A DNA stretch of 64,000 bases from Arthrobacter sp. H16F315 (lineage in GTDB: Bacteria > Actinomycetota > Actinomycetes > Actinomycetales > Micrococcaceae), in contig NZ_JAMXSS010000002.1 of assembly GCF_024124825.1 (NCBI RefSeq), forward strand, positions 744,001 to 808,000. Direction: 5' to 3'. The notes under the pieces were generated by a model. It made no database searches and was not told where the DNA came from. It saw nothing but the letters and a program-made list of their open reading frames with translations. This document shows positions 1 to 8,190 of the stretch, in pieces. Numbering within the stretch: position 1 is the first letter of the stretch; each line of letters starts with the position of its first letter. Both the position numbers and the translations under genes were made by a program.

Positions 1-435
1 GGCTGGCTGGCTTACACCGAAGCGGGGGTCCGGCATCTCCCGGGCCGCCGCAAGAAGGTGACCATCTCACTGGACGACCAGCCGGAGCAGAGCCGGAAGA
101 TCCGCAGCGTACTGTTCGCGAACTGCGGGCTGATCCCCGGCGGGATTGATTTCATTCCGCAGGCGATGATTGATGACGGGATGCTCGACGTGGTGGTGAT
201 GAGCCCGCGCAGTGCGATCGGCTGGCTGGCGATGTACTGGAAGATTGTGCTCAAACACAAGAGAAACCTGCCGGTGATGGCGTTTTACCGCTCCGGAAAG
301 ATCATCATCCGCTGTCCGGAACCAATGCCCACACAGGTCGACGGCGATCCGTCCGGAGAGGCCACGAAGGTCACCGTACAGGTTGCCCCCGGCTCGCTGC
401 TCGTCCGCGTCAAGGACGGCACCGAGCAAGGCTAG
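1..435 (+). CDS. Diacylglycerol kinase family lipid kinase, C-terminal part (5' end outside window)
   Basis: The reading frame is open from base 1, so the gene begins left of the window and only about 144 residues are seen. They match the C-terminal lobe of the YegS/DgkB lipid kinase family, which phosphorylates diacylglycerol or related lipids with ATP at the membrane. Visible marks are the GGIDFIPQA segment followed by DDGMLDVVV, and the late VDGDPSGEA motif, which is the usual 'QVDGE' region of the lobe. The N-terminal catalytic GGDGT domain is missing from view. The stop codon overlaps the stop of the convergent gene on the other strand by two bases. Confidence 0.85.
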   Translation, partial: GWLAYTEAGVRHLPGRRKKVTISLDDQPEQSRKIRSVLFANCGLIPGGIDFIPQAMIDDGMLDVVVMSPRSAIGWLAMYWKIVLKHKRNLPVMAFYRSGKIIIRCPEPMPTQVDGDPSGEATKVTVQVAPGSLLVRVKDGTEQG

Positions 436-653
436 GCGCTGGTTTCCGTCGCCGCCGCTGCGGACTTTTTCGCCTCCGCGGCAGCCTTGGCGGCGCGCGC
501 CTCGGACTGCTCCCGGATCATTGCCTGCTCCTCTTCGAAGCGCAGCCGGTCTGCACGGTCGGCGTCGTCGCCGTCCCAGTCCTGATTGTCAGCGGTCGGC
601 TTCGGGTTCACGATCATTCCCTGGCCGTCATTTTCAAGGCTGGTATCTGCCAT
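432..653 (-). CDS. Small hypothetical acidic/alanine-rich protein (73 aa)
   Basis: I do not recognise a domain. The 73-residue protein starts MADTSLENDGQG and has a charged middle (DWDGDDADRADRLRFEEEQ) followed by an Ala/Lys-rich tail that probably forms a single helix. The start at 653 is chosen because GGGAGCAGGTT sits directly upstream; an in-frame ATG ten codons earlier has no such site. It ends tail to tail with the lipid kinase gene. Codon use is like its neighbours, so I think it is translated, but its function is unknown. Confidence 0.6.
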   Translation of the reverse strand: MADTSLENDGQGMIVNPKPTADNQDWDGDDADRADRLRFEEEQAMIREQSEARAAKAAAEAKKSAAAATETSA

Positions 654-745
654 AACCTGCTCCCTCGTAGAGGACTTCCCCAATATGGATCAGGCAAGCA
701 TACGCACAGTTGCAGAGGGGCGGAAGTGCGGCATGCGGCATTTGT

Positions 746-1726
746 CTACGCTGTGGGCGAAGCGCCCGGCGTATATACCGGCACCACTGATGCTCCCGAG
801 AGTATGTCTTTTACCCAGGCATGGGCGGCACGGAAGGCCTGGTCCGAGGTGTGCGGCTCCACGATGGTGCGCTGGCCGTCCGCGCGTCCGTAAGACCCGA
901 GGAAACGGGTTGCCGGGCTGATCCGGTGCAGGCCGGCGAGGGCGTCTGCAACCCGGGCATCCGCCACGTGTCCGTCGGCGTCAATGCTGAAGAAGTAGTG
1001 GCCAAGGTATTGGCCGGTAGGCCGTGATTCGATCCGGCTCAGGTTCACACCGCGGGTCGCGAACTGGTCAAGGATTTCCATCAATGCACCGGGGCGGTCT
1101 TCGGGCAGCGGAACCACGACCGTGGTCTTGTCCGCGCCGGTGGGTTCGGTCAGCCGGCCGGGCCGGCCCACCAGCACAAAGCGTGTCACCGCACCCGGAT
1201 TGTCCCCGATATTCTCCGCCAGGACGTGGAGTCCTGACTGCTTCGCGGCCACAATCGGGGCGCAGATGGCGGCGTCGTAGTGGATATCGCCTTCGAGCAA
1301 GCCCATCGCCGCTGCAGCAGTGGAGGAACCCGGGATATATTCAGCATTAGGAATATATTTTTCTGCCCACAGCCGGCACTGCGCCCAGGCGTGGCCGTGG
1401 GTGGAGATCCGGCGGATATCTTCGATCCGGGTGCCGGGCCGGGCCACCAGCACAAAGCTGATCGATACCAGGGCTTCGCGCAGGATCCGGAGTTCCTGTC
1501 CGGTGGCGATTGCGTCCAGGGTTGCCGTGACGCCGCCTTCCACGGAGTTCTCGATCGGCACCATGGCGGCGTCCGCAGAGCCGTCGCGGACCTTATCCAG
1601 CGCCGAGTTGACGTTCGAGGACGGAATACGGATTGCTTCCGCAGCATCGGGAACCTGCATCAGGGCAGCCTCGGTGAAGGTGCCCGCGGGTCCGAGGAAG
1701 GTATACGTCACAGGTAATGCGGGCAT
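746..1726 (-). CDS. pheA: Prephenate dehydratase
   Basis: Converts prephenate to phenylpyruvate, the committed step to phenylalanine, in the cytoplasm. The 326-residue protein has the normal actinobacterial length. It opens with FLGPAGTFTEAAL, the usual N-terminal signature, and carries the catalytic TRF motif at residues 181-183. A C-terminal ACT regulatory domain begins near residue 200 and contains GALMEIL and the phenylalanine-binding ESRP motif (233-236), so feedback inhibition by phenylalanine is expected. There is no chorismate mutase domain, as is normal in this group. A rhodanese gene lies 18 bp upstream on the same strand, so the two may be cotranscribed. Confidence 0.95.
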   Translation of the reverse strand: MPALPVTYTFLGPAGTFTEAALMQVPDAAEAIRIPSSNVNSALDKVRDGSADAAMVPIENSVEGGVTATLDAIATGQELRILREALVSISFVLVARPGTRIEDIRRISTHGHAWAQCRLWAEKYIPNAEYIPGSSTAAAAMGLLEGDIHYDAAICAPIVAAKQSGLHVLAENIGDNPGAVTRFVLVGRPGRLTEPTGADKTTVVVPLPEDRPGALMEILDQFATRGVNLSRIESRPTGQYLGHYFFSIDADGHVADARVADALAGLHRISPATRFLGSYGRADGQRTIVEPHTSDQAFRAAHAWVKDILSGASVVPVYTPGASPTA

Positions 1727-1744
1727 CGGCGCTTCTTTCTTCAG

Positions 1745-2071
1745 CTACAGGATGACGGGCTTGAGTCCGTTGTCGGACACCAGCGGCATTCCGGTTTCCA
1801 GCCACTGGTCCATGCCGCCGGCCACGTTCAGGGCGGAGTACCCCTGTCCGGATAGCCACTGGGCGGCGCGCAAGGAACGGCCACCGGTGCGGCAGATAAC
1901 AAAAACGTCCTCGTCCGGGTCGAGGTCCTCGAGCCGCGCCGGGAGCTGGTCCAGCGGGATGTGGAGGGCGCCGGCCGCGTGGCCCGCCACCCACTCGTAG
2001 TCTTCGCGGACGTCGAGGATCCGGGCCCCTTCAGGGATGTCGGACACGGTCACTGTGTCAAAGTCGCTCAT
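1745..2071 (-). CDS. Single-domain rhodanese-like sulfurtransferase
   Basis: A 108-residue stand-alone rhodanese domain. It contains the CH2A-like ILDVREDYEW segment, AGHAAGALHIPLDQL, and the active-site loop ICRTGGRS with the catalytic cysteine, then GGMDQW near the C terminus. Such proteins carry a persulfide and move sulfane sulfur, often for thiosulfate or cyanide detoxification or cofactor supply. The start at 2071 has GGAAGGA just upstream; the frame continues open further upstream but without family similarity. It sits 18 bp ahead of pheA on the same strand. Confidence 0.9.
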   Translation of the reverse strand: MSDFDTVTVSDIPEGARILDVREDYEWVAGHAAGALHIPLDQLPARLEDLDPDEDVFVICRTGGRSLRAAQWLSGQGYSALNVAGGMDQWLETGMPLVSDNGLKPVIL

Positions 2072-2344
2072 GGTCGTCCTTCCGCAGAATGAATGGTCAA
2101 CCTTCAGCGTATCGCCACCGGCCTGCGCCGCACCCCTACCCGGCGGCAGGTTACGCTTCTGGGATGGCGCACCGGAGACCCACTGGCACAGGGGACATGT
2201 CCAGTACCCACCCGCGCGCATGTCCTCCCCCGATGCGGGGCCTGGGCATACGCCCAACATGTCCGCCCGTGGGCCCGGGGGAGTGGGCATGTGCACCGAA
2301 CCCGAGGTCCACGGCGGCCGGGCGAGCGCTGGAGCCGCGTTTCC
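2072..2344. repeat. Palindrome-rich intergenic element
   Basis: This 273-bp gap between the divergent rhodanese and amidase genes contains the perfect palindrome GGACATGTCC at 2193-2202, further CATGTCC copies near 2219 and 2258, a TGGGCATACGCCCA inverted repeat at 2243-2256 and a CCCC-GATG-GGGG type hairpin near 2228. The GGACATGTCC palindrome occurs again at 3856-3865, just after the amidase. The layout resembles a repetitive extragenic palindromic element, or an array of sites for a dyad-binding regulator. Confidence 0.5.
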
Positions 2345-3787
2345 TTGGCTGAAATCCACGAACTGACCGCCGTCGAGCTGCGCGATGCCCTTCGCCGGGG
2401 CGAACTGTCGGCGCGGCAGGCCGCCGGCCACTTCCTGGACCGCATTTCGGCGATAAACCCGCACCTTGGCGCGCTTATCACCGTCACGGCCGAGCAGGGG
2501 ATGGTCGACGCGGCGGCGGCCGATGACCGCTACGCCCGGTCCGTCCGGGATGGTGCCGGGCTGCCGCTGCTGCACGGGGTGCCGGTGGCGTTTAAGGACC
2601 TGACGGACGTCGCCGGAGTTATCACCACCCACGGCAGCGCAGCGCTGGAGCACAAACCCGCCCTGCTCGACGGCGCCCTGGCTGCCAAGCTCAAAGGCAC
2701 GGGCGTGGTCTCGCTGGGGAAAACGCAGGTGCCGGAGTTCGGGCTGACGGCCTACAGCGAGAACCGGATCGCGCCGCCCTCCCGCAACCCGCATGCGTTC
2801 AGCCGCAGCTCGGGCGGATCCTCCGGTGGAAGTGCAGCTGCGGTGGCCGCCGGCCTGGTGCCGTTCGCGCCGGGATCCGACGGCGGCGGCTCGGTCCGCA
2901 TTCCGGCTGCCGCCTGCGGAATCGTGGGTCTCAAACCGGGGCGGGGTCTGGTTCCCGCGGGGGAAAGCACCGGGGACGCCGCAGGGCTCGTCGTCGCCGG
3001 TCCGCTGGCCCGCTCGGCCGCCGACGCAGCCCTGCTGCTGGACGCGCTCAAGCCCGCCGGTCCGCCGGGGGTCCGCCGGGAGGGCGCACCGGGCTACCTG
3101 GAAGACTCAGCGCGAAAACCGCGGACGCTGCGCGTTGGCGTCACCCTGGACAGTCCGTGGCAGACGATTTTCCCGTTCACCCCGGACCCCGAGGCCCTCG
3201 ACGCACTTGCTGAAGGCGTCCGGTTGCTCGAAGCAGCGGGCCACGAGACCTCCGATGCTTCCATCCGCTACGACAACCGCTACCCGGATGCGTTCACCAC
3301 GGCCTGGACCGCCGCCGTCGGCAGCGCCCGGATCCTGCCCCAGCGCGAGGCGCTCCTGACGCCCCTCACCCGGACCTTCCGGCGCCGGGCCCAGCAGCGG
3401 AGTCCCGCGAAACTCGCCGAATCCCTCGCGTTCCTGCGCCGGTTCCAGCGGGACACGATCGCCCAATACACCGGCTGGGACCTGATCCTGACGCCGGCGT
3501 TGGCCCAGACCCCCCGTCCAGTTGGCTGGTTCACCGGAACTGCCCACGGCAACGGCTACTGGCCAGCGGCCGAATGGGCCGGAGACGCCGACGGCGACTA
3601 CCGCAAGCAGTGCCAGTATGCGCCGTGGTCCTCGATGGTGAACGTATGCGGGCTGCCCGCGATCACCCTTCCGGTGCACTGGACCGGCGGCGCGGCCGGC
3701 TCGGGGCTGCCGATGGGAATCCAGCTGATCGGGCCGATGGGCTCCGAGGCCCTGCTGCTGCAACTTGCCACACAGCTGGGCTTCTAG
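2345..3787 (+). CDS. Amidase signature family amidase
   Basis: An amidase-signature hydrolase of 480 residues, close to the family norm. The Ser-cisSer-Lys triad can be read off as Lys84 (in GVPVAFKDL), Ser159 (in the RSSGGSSGGSAAAVAAG loop) and Ser183 (in SDGGGSVRIP). Family members hydrolyse carboxamides, and some transamidate; the substrate cannot be told from sequence. I place the start at the TTG at 2345, which has GGAG upstream and begins the family-like AEIHELTAVELRDAL helix. The frame is open back to 2093, but that extension is Arg/Pro-rich, overlaps the palindromic element and looks non-coding. Confidence 0.88.
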   Translation: MAEIHELTAVELRDALRRGELSARQAAGHFLDRISAINPHLGALITVTAEQGMVDAAAADDRYARSVRDGAGLPLLHGVPVAFKDLTDVAGVITTHGSAALEHKPALLDGALAAKLKGTGVVSLGKTQVPEFGLTAYSENRIAPPSRNPHAFSRSSGGSSGGSAAAVAAGLVPFAPGSDGGGSVRIPAAACGIVGLKPGRGLVPAGESTGDAAGLVVAGPLARSAADAALLLDALKPAGPPGVRREGAPGYLEDSARKPRTLRVGVTLDSPWQTIFPFTPDPEALDALAEGVRLLEAAGHETSDASIRYDNRYPDAFTTAWTAAVGSARILPQREALLTPLTRTFRRRAQQRSPAKLAESLAFLRRFQRDTIAQYTGWDLILTPALAQTPRPVGWFTGTAHGNGYWPAAEWAGDADGDYRKQCQYAPWSSMVNVCGLPAITLPVHWTGGAAGSGLPMGIQLIGPMGSEALLLQLATQLGF

Positions 3788-3855
3788 CCTGCCGCCCGGA
3801 TGAGCCGGGATGATTTCCGCGGACGCGGCCGATACGGTGGAGCTGGGCAACGCCA

Positions 3856-3865
3856 GGACATGTCC
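3856..3865. repeat. Second copy of the GGACATGTCC palindrome
   Basis: A perfect 10-bp palindrome identical to the one at 2193-2202. It lies 33 bp upstream of the alcohol dehydrogenase start, so it may be a dispersed repeat or an operator. Confidence 0.45.
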
Positions 3866-3897
3866 ACTCTCTGAGGGCTCCCAACTGAAAGGGAACA

Positions 3898-5010
3898 ATG
3901 AAGATCACCGGTGCTGTACTCGAGGAAATCGGGCGCACCCGCCCTTTCGCTGACTCCAGGCCCATCACCATCTCCGAGCTGGAGCTGGAGGGTCCGGGGC
4001 CCACCGAGCTGCTGGTGAAGATCGAAGCCGCCGGCATCTGCCACTCGGACCTGAGCGTGGTGGACGGGAACCGGGTGCGCCCGGTGCCGATGCTGCTGGG
4101 GCATGAGGCTGCGGGACGCGTCGTCGAGGTCGGCTCTGAGGTCAAGGACCTGGTGCCGGGGCAGCGTGTGGTGATGTCCTTCCTGCCGCGGTGCGAGCAG
4201 TGCGGGAACTGCGCTGAGGACGGCCGGCTGCCGTGCAGCGCCGGCTCCCAAAGTAACGGGGAAGGGACGCTCCTGCATGGTTCGATGCGTCTGGACCGAG
4301 CCGGCGAGAGGATCTACCACCACCTGGGCGTCTCCGGCTTCGCCACCCACGCCGTCGTGGACCGTGCCTCGGCCGTCCCGGTCGGTGATGACATCCCGGC
4401 GGATGTCGCCGCCGTCCTGGGCTGCGCCGTGCTGACCGGCGGCGGTGCGGTGCTGAACGCGGCCCGGCCCCGGCCGCAGGACAGTGTGATGATCGTGGGA
4501 CTTGGCGGCGTTGGCATGGCCGCGCTGATCACGGCGGTCTCCCAGGGGGTTTCCCGGATCATTGCCGTGGACACGCTCGAGGAAAAGCTCGAACACGCCC
4601 GCCGCCTGGGCGCCCACGAGACCTACACCCCGCAGCAGGTCCTGGCGGAGGGCATCAAGGCCCGGTACGTGATCGAATGCGCCGGGAACCCGCGTGCCTT
4701 CGAAACCGCTTTTGCCGCGACAGCGGCCGGCGGCACCACCATCACCGCGGGCCTGCCGCACCCGGACGCGCGCGCCCAGATCTCGCCCCTGACCATCACG
4801 GCGGAGGCCCGGACCATCGTCGGCAGCTACCTTGGCTCCGCAGTGCCGGCCCGGGACATCCCGAAGTACGCGCAGCTGTGGCGGGAAGGAAAACTGCCGG
4901 TCGAGGAGCTGATTTCGTCCCGCATCGCACTGGCGGACATCAACCAGGCCATGGACCAGCTGGCCGACGGGAAAGCGGTGCGCCAAGTCATCATGTTCGA
5001 CGCCGGGTAG
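3898..5010 (+). CDS. Zinc-dependent alcohol dehydrogenase (medium-chain, class III-like)
   Basis: A 370-residue zinc MDR oxidoreductase that would interconvert an alcohol and an aldehyde using NAD(P). It shows the catalytic zinc region (AGICHSDLSVVDG and the GHEAAGRV segment), a structural-zinc cysteine cluster (RCEQCGNC followed by a fourth Cys) and the Rossmann motif VGLGGVGMAA. The C-terminal half has the class III/butanediol-dehydrogenase style GTTITAGLP and SYLGSAVPARDIP stretch. The ATG follows GAAAGGGAACA. The neighbours give no pathway clue, so the substrate is unknown. Confidence 0.9.
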   Translation: MKITGAVLEEIGRTRPFADSRPITISELELEGPGPTELLVKIEAAGICHSDLSVVDGNRVRPVPMLLGHEAAGRVVEVGSEVKDLVPGQRVVMSFLPRCEQCGNCAEDGRLPCSAGSQSNGEGTLLHGSMRLDRAGERIYHHLGVSGFATHAVVDRASAVPVGDDIPADVAAVLGCAVLTGGGAVLNAARPRPQDSVMIVGLGGVGMAALITAVSQGVSRIIAVDTLEEKLEHARRLGAHETYTPQQVLAEGIKARYVIECAGNPRAFETAFAATAAGGTTITAGLPHPDARAQISPLTITAEARTIVGSYLGSAVPARDIPKYAQLWREGKLPVEELISSRIALADINQAMDQLADGKAVRQVIMFDAG

Positions 5011-5160
5011 CCTGCCCCCACCCGCCGTTCCCACCGGGTGAGGCTACCGGGTCCCAACGCCGCACCGGAAACATCATCCAGTGACAGCGCACCGCGAAAT
5101 GACTTGCCCCGGGGCGCCGCGAATGTGACAATCCCGCGGCACACTGTCAGCATTAAGTAA

Positions 5161-6630
5161 ATGAGCACAACTCATTTAACTGATCCCCCCGCTACAACGC
5201 CGGGCGATACCTCCTTTTTTGGCCACCCAAAGATGCTGGCCAGCCTCTTCTCCGTAGAAATGTGGGAGCGCTTCTCCTTCTACGGAATGCAAGGCATCCT
5301 CCTCTACTACATGTACTTCACGGCTGCCCAGGGCGGCCTGGAGATTGAACAGGGCCTCGCCGCCAGCCTCGTCGGCGCCTACGGCGGCGGGGTGTACCTC
5401 TCCACCATCCTCGGCGCCTGGCTCGCGGACCGGCTCTTCGGTTCGGAGCGGGTACTGTTCGGCTCCGCCGTGATGATTATGGCCGGGCACATCGCCCTGG
5501 CCCTGGTCCCCGGCATTCCCGGCCTCATCGCCGGCCTCGTGCTGGTGGGTGTCGGTTCCGGCGGCCTGAAGGCCAACGCCACCGCGCTGGTTGGCAGTCT
5601 CTACCGGGAGAAGGACGAACGCCGTGACGCCGGCTTCTCAATCTTCTACATGGGCATCAACGCCGGCGCCCTGATCGGCCCGCTGGTCACAGGCTGGCTG
5701 CAGGAAAGCCAGGGATTCCACTGGGGCTTCGGCGCCGCCGCCGTCGGGATGGCATTGGGCCTCGGCGTCTACGCCCTGGGCCGCAAGAAGCTGCCCGAGG
5801 AATCCCAGCGTGTGGCCAACCCGCTGCCCGCTGCGGAGCGCACCAAGTACGGCCTAGTCTTCGCCGGCATCGCCGCCGTCATTGCTGCGCTGCTCGCCAC
5901 CGGCGCTGTGAACGCGCAAAACCTGGCCATGTCCATGGCCTACGCCGCAATCGGCGCCTCGGTGCTGTACTTCATCCTGATCTTCAGCAGCAAAAAGGTG
6001 GACGGCACCGAACGCCGGCGCGTGGCGGCATTCATCCCGCTGTACATCGCCTCGGCCGCGTTCTGGGCCCTCTTCCAGCAGCAGTTCACCTTCATCGCCG
6101 TGTACTCGGAGGAGAAGCTGGACCGCAACCTGTTCGGCTGGGAAATGCCGGCCGCCTGGGTGCAGTCCATCAACCCGGTGTTTATCATCATCTTCGCCGG
6201 TATTATGGCCGCGCTCTGGACGCGGCTGGGCCGCAGGCAGCCCGGCTCGGCACTGAAGTTCTCGATCGGCCTCTTTGTGATGGGGCTGGCCTTCCTGGCC
6301 TTTATTCCGTTGGCAGGGGAAGGCAAAACCCCGCTCCTGGCACTCGTGGGAATCCTGTTCCTCTTTACCCTCGCGGAACTGTTCCTCTCGCCCATCGGCC
6401 TGTCGGTAACCACAAAACTGGCGCCCAAGGCCTTCCACACGCAGATGGTGGCGCTGTTCTTCCTCTCGGTATCCCTGGGCACCACCCTGGCGGGCATATT
6501 GGCCGGCTTGTACAACCCGGAGGATGAACTTCCGTACTTCATCGGCATCGGCGGGACCGCCATGCTGCTGGCCGTTGGCATGGCAGCTGCCTCACCGGCG
6601 ATCAAGAAGCTAATGGGCGGCGTACGCTGA
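5161..6630 (+). CDS. POT/PTR2-family proton-dependent oligopeptide transporter
   Basis: A 489-residue membrane carrier of the POT family that imports di- and tripeptides with protons. Family marks are the N-terminal EMWERFSFYGMQGILLYY motif (ExxERFxYYG type), the PTR2 signature around FSIFYMGINAGALIGP, and about 14 hydrophobic segments. Length is typical of DtpT-like proteins. No clear ribosome binding site precedes the ATG (GCATTAAGTAA), so the message may be leaderless or weakly initiated. The upstream 150 bp holds no gene. The next gene starts 4 bp after its stop. Confidence 0.93.
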   Translation: MSTTHLTDPPATTPGDTSFFGHPKMLASLFSVEMWERFSFYGMQGILLYYMYFTAAQGGLEIEQGLAASLVGAYGGGVYLSTILGAWLADRLFGSERVLFGSAVMIMAGHIALALVPGIPGLIAGLVLVGVGSGGLKANATALVGSLYREKDERRDAGFSIFYMGINAGALIGPLVTGWLQESQGFHWGFGAAAVGMALGLGVYALGRKKLPEESQRVANPLPAAERTKYGLVFAGIAAVIAALLATGAVNAQNLAMSMAYAAIGASVLYFILIFSSKKVDGTERRRVAAFIPLYIASAAFWALFQQQFTFIAVYSEEKLDRNLFGWEMPAAWVQSINPVFIIIFAGIMAALWTRLGRRQPGSALKFSIGLFVMGLAFLAFIPLAGEGKTPLLALVGILFLFTLAELFLSPIGLSVTTKLAPKAFHTQMVALFFLSVSLGTTLAGILAGLYNPEDELPYFIGIGGTAMLLAVGMAAASPAIKKLMGGVR

Positions 6631-6634
6631 GCCG

Positions 6635-7495
6635 ATGAGTTCCAGGCACCGCCCGTCACTTGAGTCCCGCGTCTACGTCCCCGCCCCCGGCGAGGCGTCC
6701 GACGTCGAACTGATGCCGGCGGGCGATGTCACCGACGGCGTGGTGCGGGTGGGCGGAACCATCCGCCGCCCGCACCAGCCGCAGTCACTGGCTGTCGCGG
6801 CATACCTCGATTGGCTCGAAGACGCGGAATTTGACGCCTCGCCGCGGTTCCTGGGCCGGGATACGGCCGGCAGGGACGTCCTGACCTTTGTGCCCGGGCA
6901 GTGCGCCGGGTCCGTTCCGGAGTTATGGGTGCAGTCCGAGGAACTGCTGGTGTCCGTGGCCCGGATGCTGCGCCGACTGCATACGGCCTCGTCCGGCTTC
7001 ATCCCGAGGGAGCACCCGTTCCCGCCCAAGGCCGTCCGGCCGGACAGTCCGGACAGCGCCGGGCGCACCTTGGTGTGCCACCTGGATGTGACGCCGCAAA
7101 ATGTTGTGGTCCGCGGCGGGGTGGCGGTGGGCCTGGTGGACTTCGACCTTGCCGGGCCCTCAACGGCCATTAAGGATTCCTTTAATACGGCGATGCACTG
7201 GACACCGCTCCACGACCCGGCCGACCTCTGGCCAGGTTGGGAGTACACAGACCCGTTCCGTCGACTCCGGCTCTTCGCGGACGCCTACGGCTGGGATGAC
7301 GGCGAACGACGGCGGTTGCCGGCCGTCGGCATCGAGGCCATGGCACTGAGCCGTGAACGGATGCGGCACAACGCCGCGGCACTCGGCGGCGGCTGGGCCC
7401 GGATGTGGAACGACGGCGTGGGTGAGCTGATCGGCCGCCGCGGGGCGTGGCTCGAAGCAAACGCCGACGCGCTGGTGGCGGCGCTGACGGCCTAG
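6635..7495 (+). CDS. Aminoglycoside phosphotransferase (APH)-fold kinase
   Basis: A 286-residue protein with the APH/choline kinase fold. It has the catalytic loop CHLDVTPQNVV (H-x-D-x4-N) and the metal-binding VDFDLAG segment. Such proteins transfer phosphate from ATP to small molecules; they are widespread in actinobacteria and seldom true resistance genes, so no substrate is assigned. The start is only 4 bp after the peptide transporter stop, which suggests cotranscription. The N-terminal lobe is short, but the loop spacing looks functional. Confidence 0.8.
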   Translation: MSSRHRPSLESRVYVPAPGEASDVELMPAGDVTDGVVRVGGTIRRPHQPQSLAVAAYLDWLEDAEFDASPRFLGRDTAGRDVLTFVPGQCAGSVPELWVQSEELLVSVARMLRRLHTASSGFIPREHPFPPKAVRPDSPDSAGRTLVCHLDVTPQNVVVRGGVAVGLVDFDLAGPSTAIKDSFNTAMHWTPLHDPADLWPGWEYTDPFRRLRLFADAYGWDDGERRRLPAVGIEAMALSRERMRHNAAALGGGWARMWNDGVGELIGRRGAWLEANADALVAALTA

Positions 7496-7514
7496 TTGGC
7501 CGCTGGTCCGGGCT

Positions 7515-8057
7515 TCAGACCGCAACGCCGGTGTAGCGGACACTACCGGCCACGATCGAGATGATCACGATCACCAGGACTGTCAGGGCTATGCCCACAT
7601 AGCCCAGGACAAGCCCGGCGATGGCCATGCCTTTTCCGCCGGGCTCGCGCCTCAGCGCCAGATGCCCCAGGATGACGGCCGCAATTTGGGGCAGGATAAA
7701 AAATCCCAACCCCACAAGGGCGGCGATGCCGCAGCATAAGCTGGCAATGCTCAGGCCCTTGGGTTCGGCGGGGAGCCCGTAATATGCCGGCTGGCCGTAG
7801 GCGTTAAACGCGCCGCCGGCCTGCCCGTACGGGGCGGGCGCGCCGGACGGCGACTGCCCATAGGGCGACTGCCCATAGGGCGGCTGCCCGGACGGCTGTT
7901 GCGGTGCCGCAGCATAGGGCGCGCCGTAGGGTGCGGCGGGCTGGCCATAGCCCGGGGCGGGCCAGCCGTGCTGCCCCACTCCCGGTCCCTGCCCTGTGGC
8001 CGCCGGACCGTAGCCCTCCGGTGTGTCGCCGTTGCCGTGTTTTGGCTGCTCGGTCAT
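7515..8057 (-). CDS. DUF4190 membrane protein with Pro/Gly/Tyr-rich N-terminal tail
   Basis: A 180-residue protein. The first about 100 residues are low-complexity, rich in Pro, Gly, Tyr, Gln and Ala, with repeated PYGQSPYGQ units. Two transmembrane segments follow (IASLCCGIAALVGLGFFILP and GLVLGYVGIALTVLVIVIIS), separated by the LGHLALRREPGGKGMAIAG loop typical of DUF4190. The start at 8057 is backed by GAGGGGAAATCC. Function is unknown; members often sit in the membrane with a disordered cytoplasmic tail. It is divergent from the phosphoglucomutase gene. Confidence 0.8.
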   Translation of the reverse strand: MTEQPKHGNGDTPEGYGPAATGQGPGVGQHGWPAPGYGQPAAPYGAPYAAAPQQPSGQPPYGQSPYGQSPSGAPAPYGQAGGAFNAYGQPAYYGLPAEPKGLSIASLCCGIAALVGLGFFILPQIAAVILGHLALRREPGGKGMAIAGLVLGYVGIALTVLVIVIISIVAGSVRYTGVAV

Positions 8058-8190
8058 GGATTTCCCCTCTTGAAGCCTCTGGACCCAGAGTACCGCCGAG
8101 CTGTTCCGCGGGCAGGCCATTTCTTCGTCATAGGAGCCGCAATCCGCCGAAATCGTGTTGACTGCCCCTTCGGTCTGGCATGCTGGTGCC

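Noticed and set aside
2093..2344. N-terminal extension of the amidase
   Set aside because: The frame is open, but the translation is Arg/Pro-rich with no family similarity and lies over palindromes; a TTG with a ribosome site at 2345 fits better.
6635..7495. Aminoglycoside resistance gene
   Set aside because: Only the generic APH fold is seen; such kinases are common in actinobacteria and no resistance subgroup motif was recognised.
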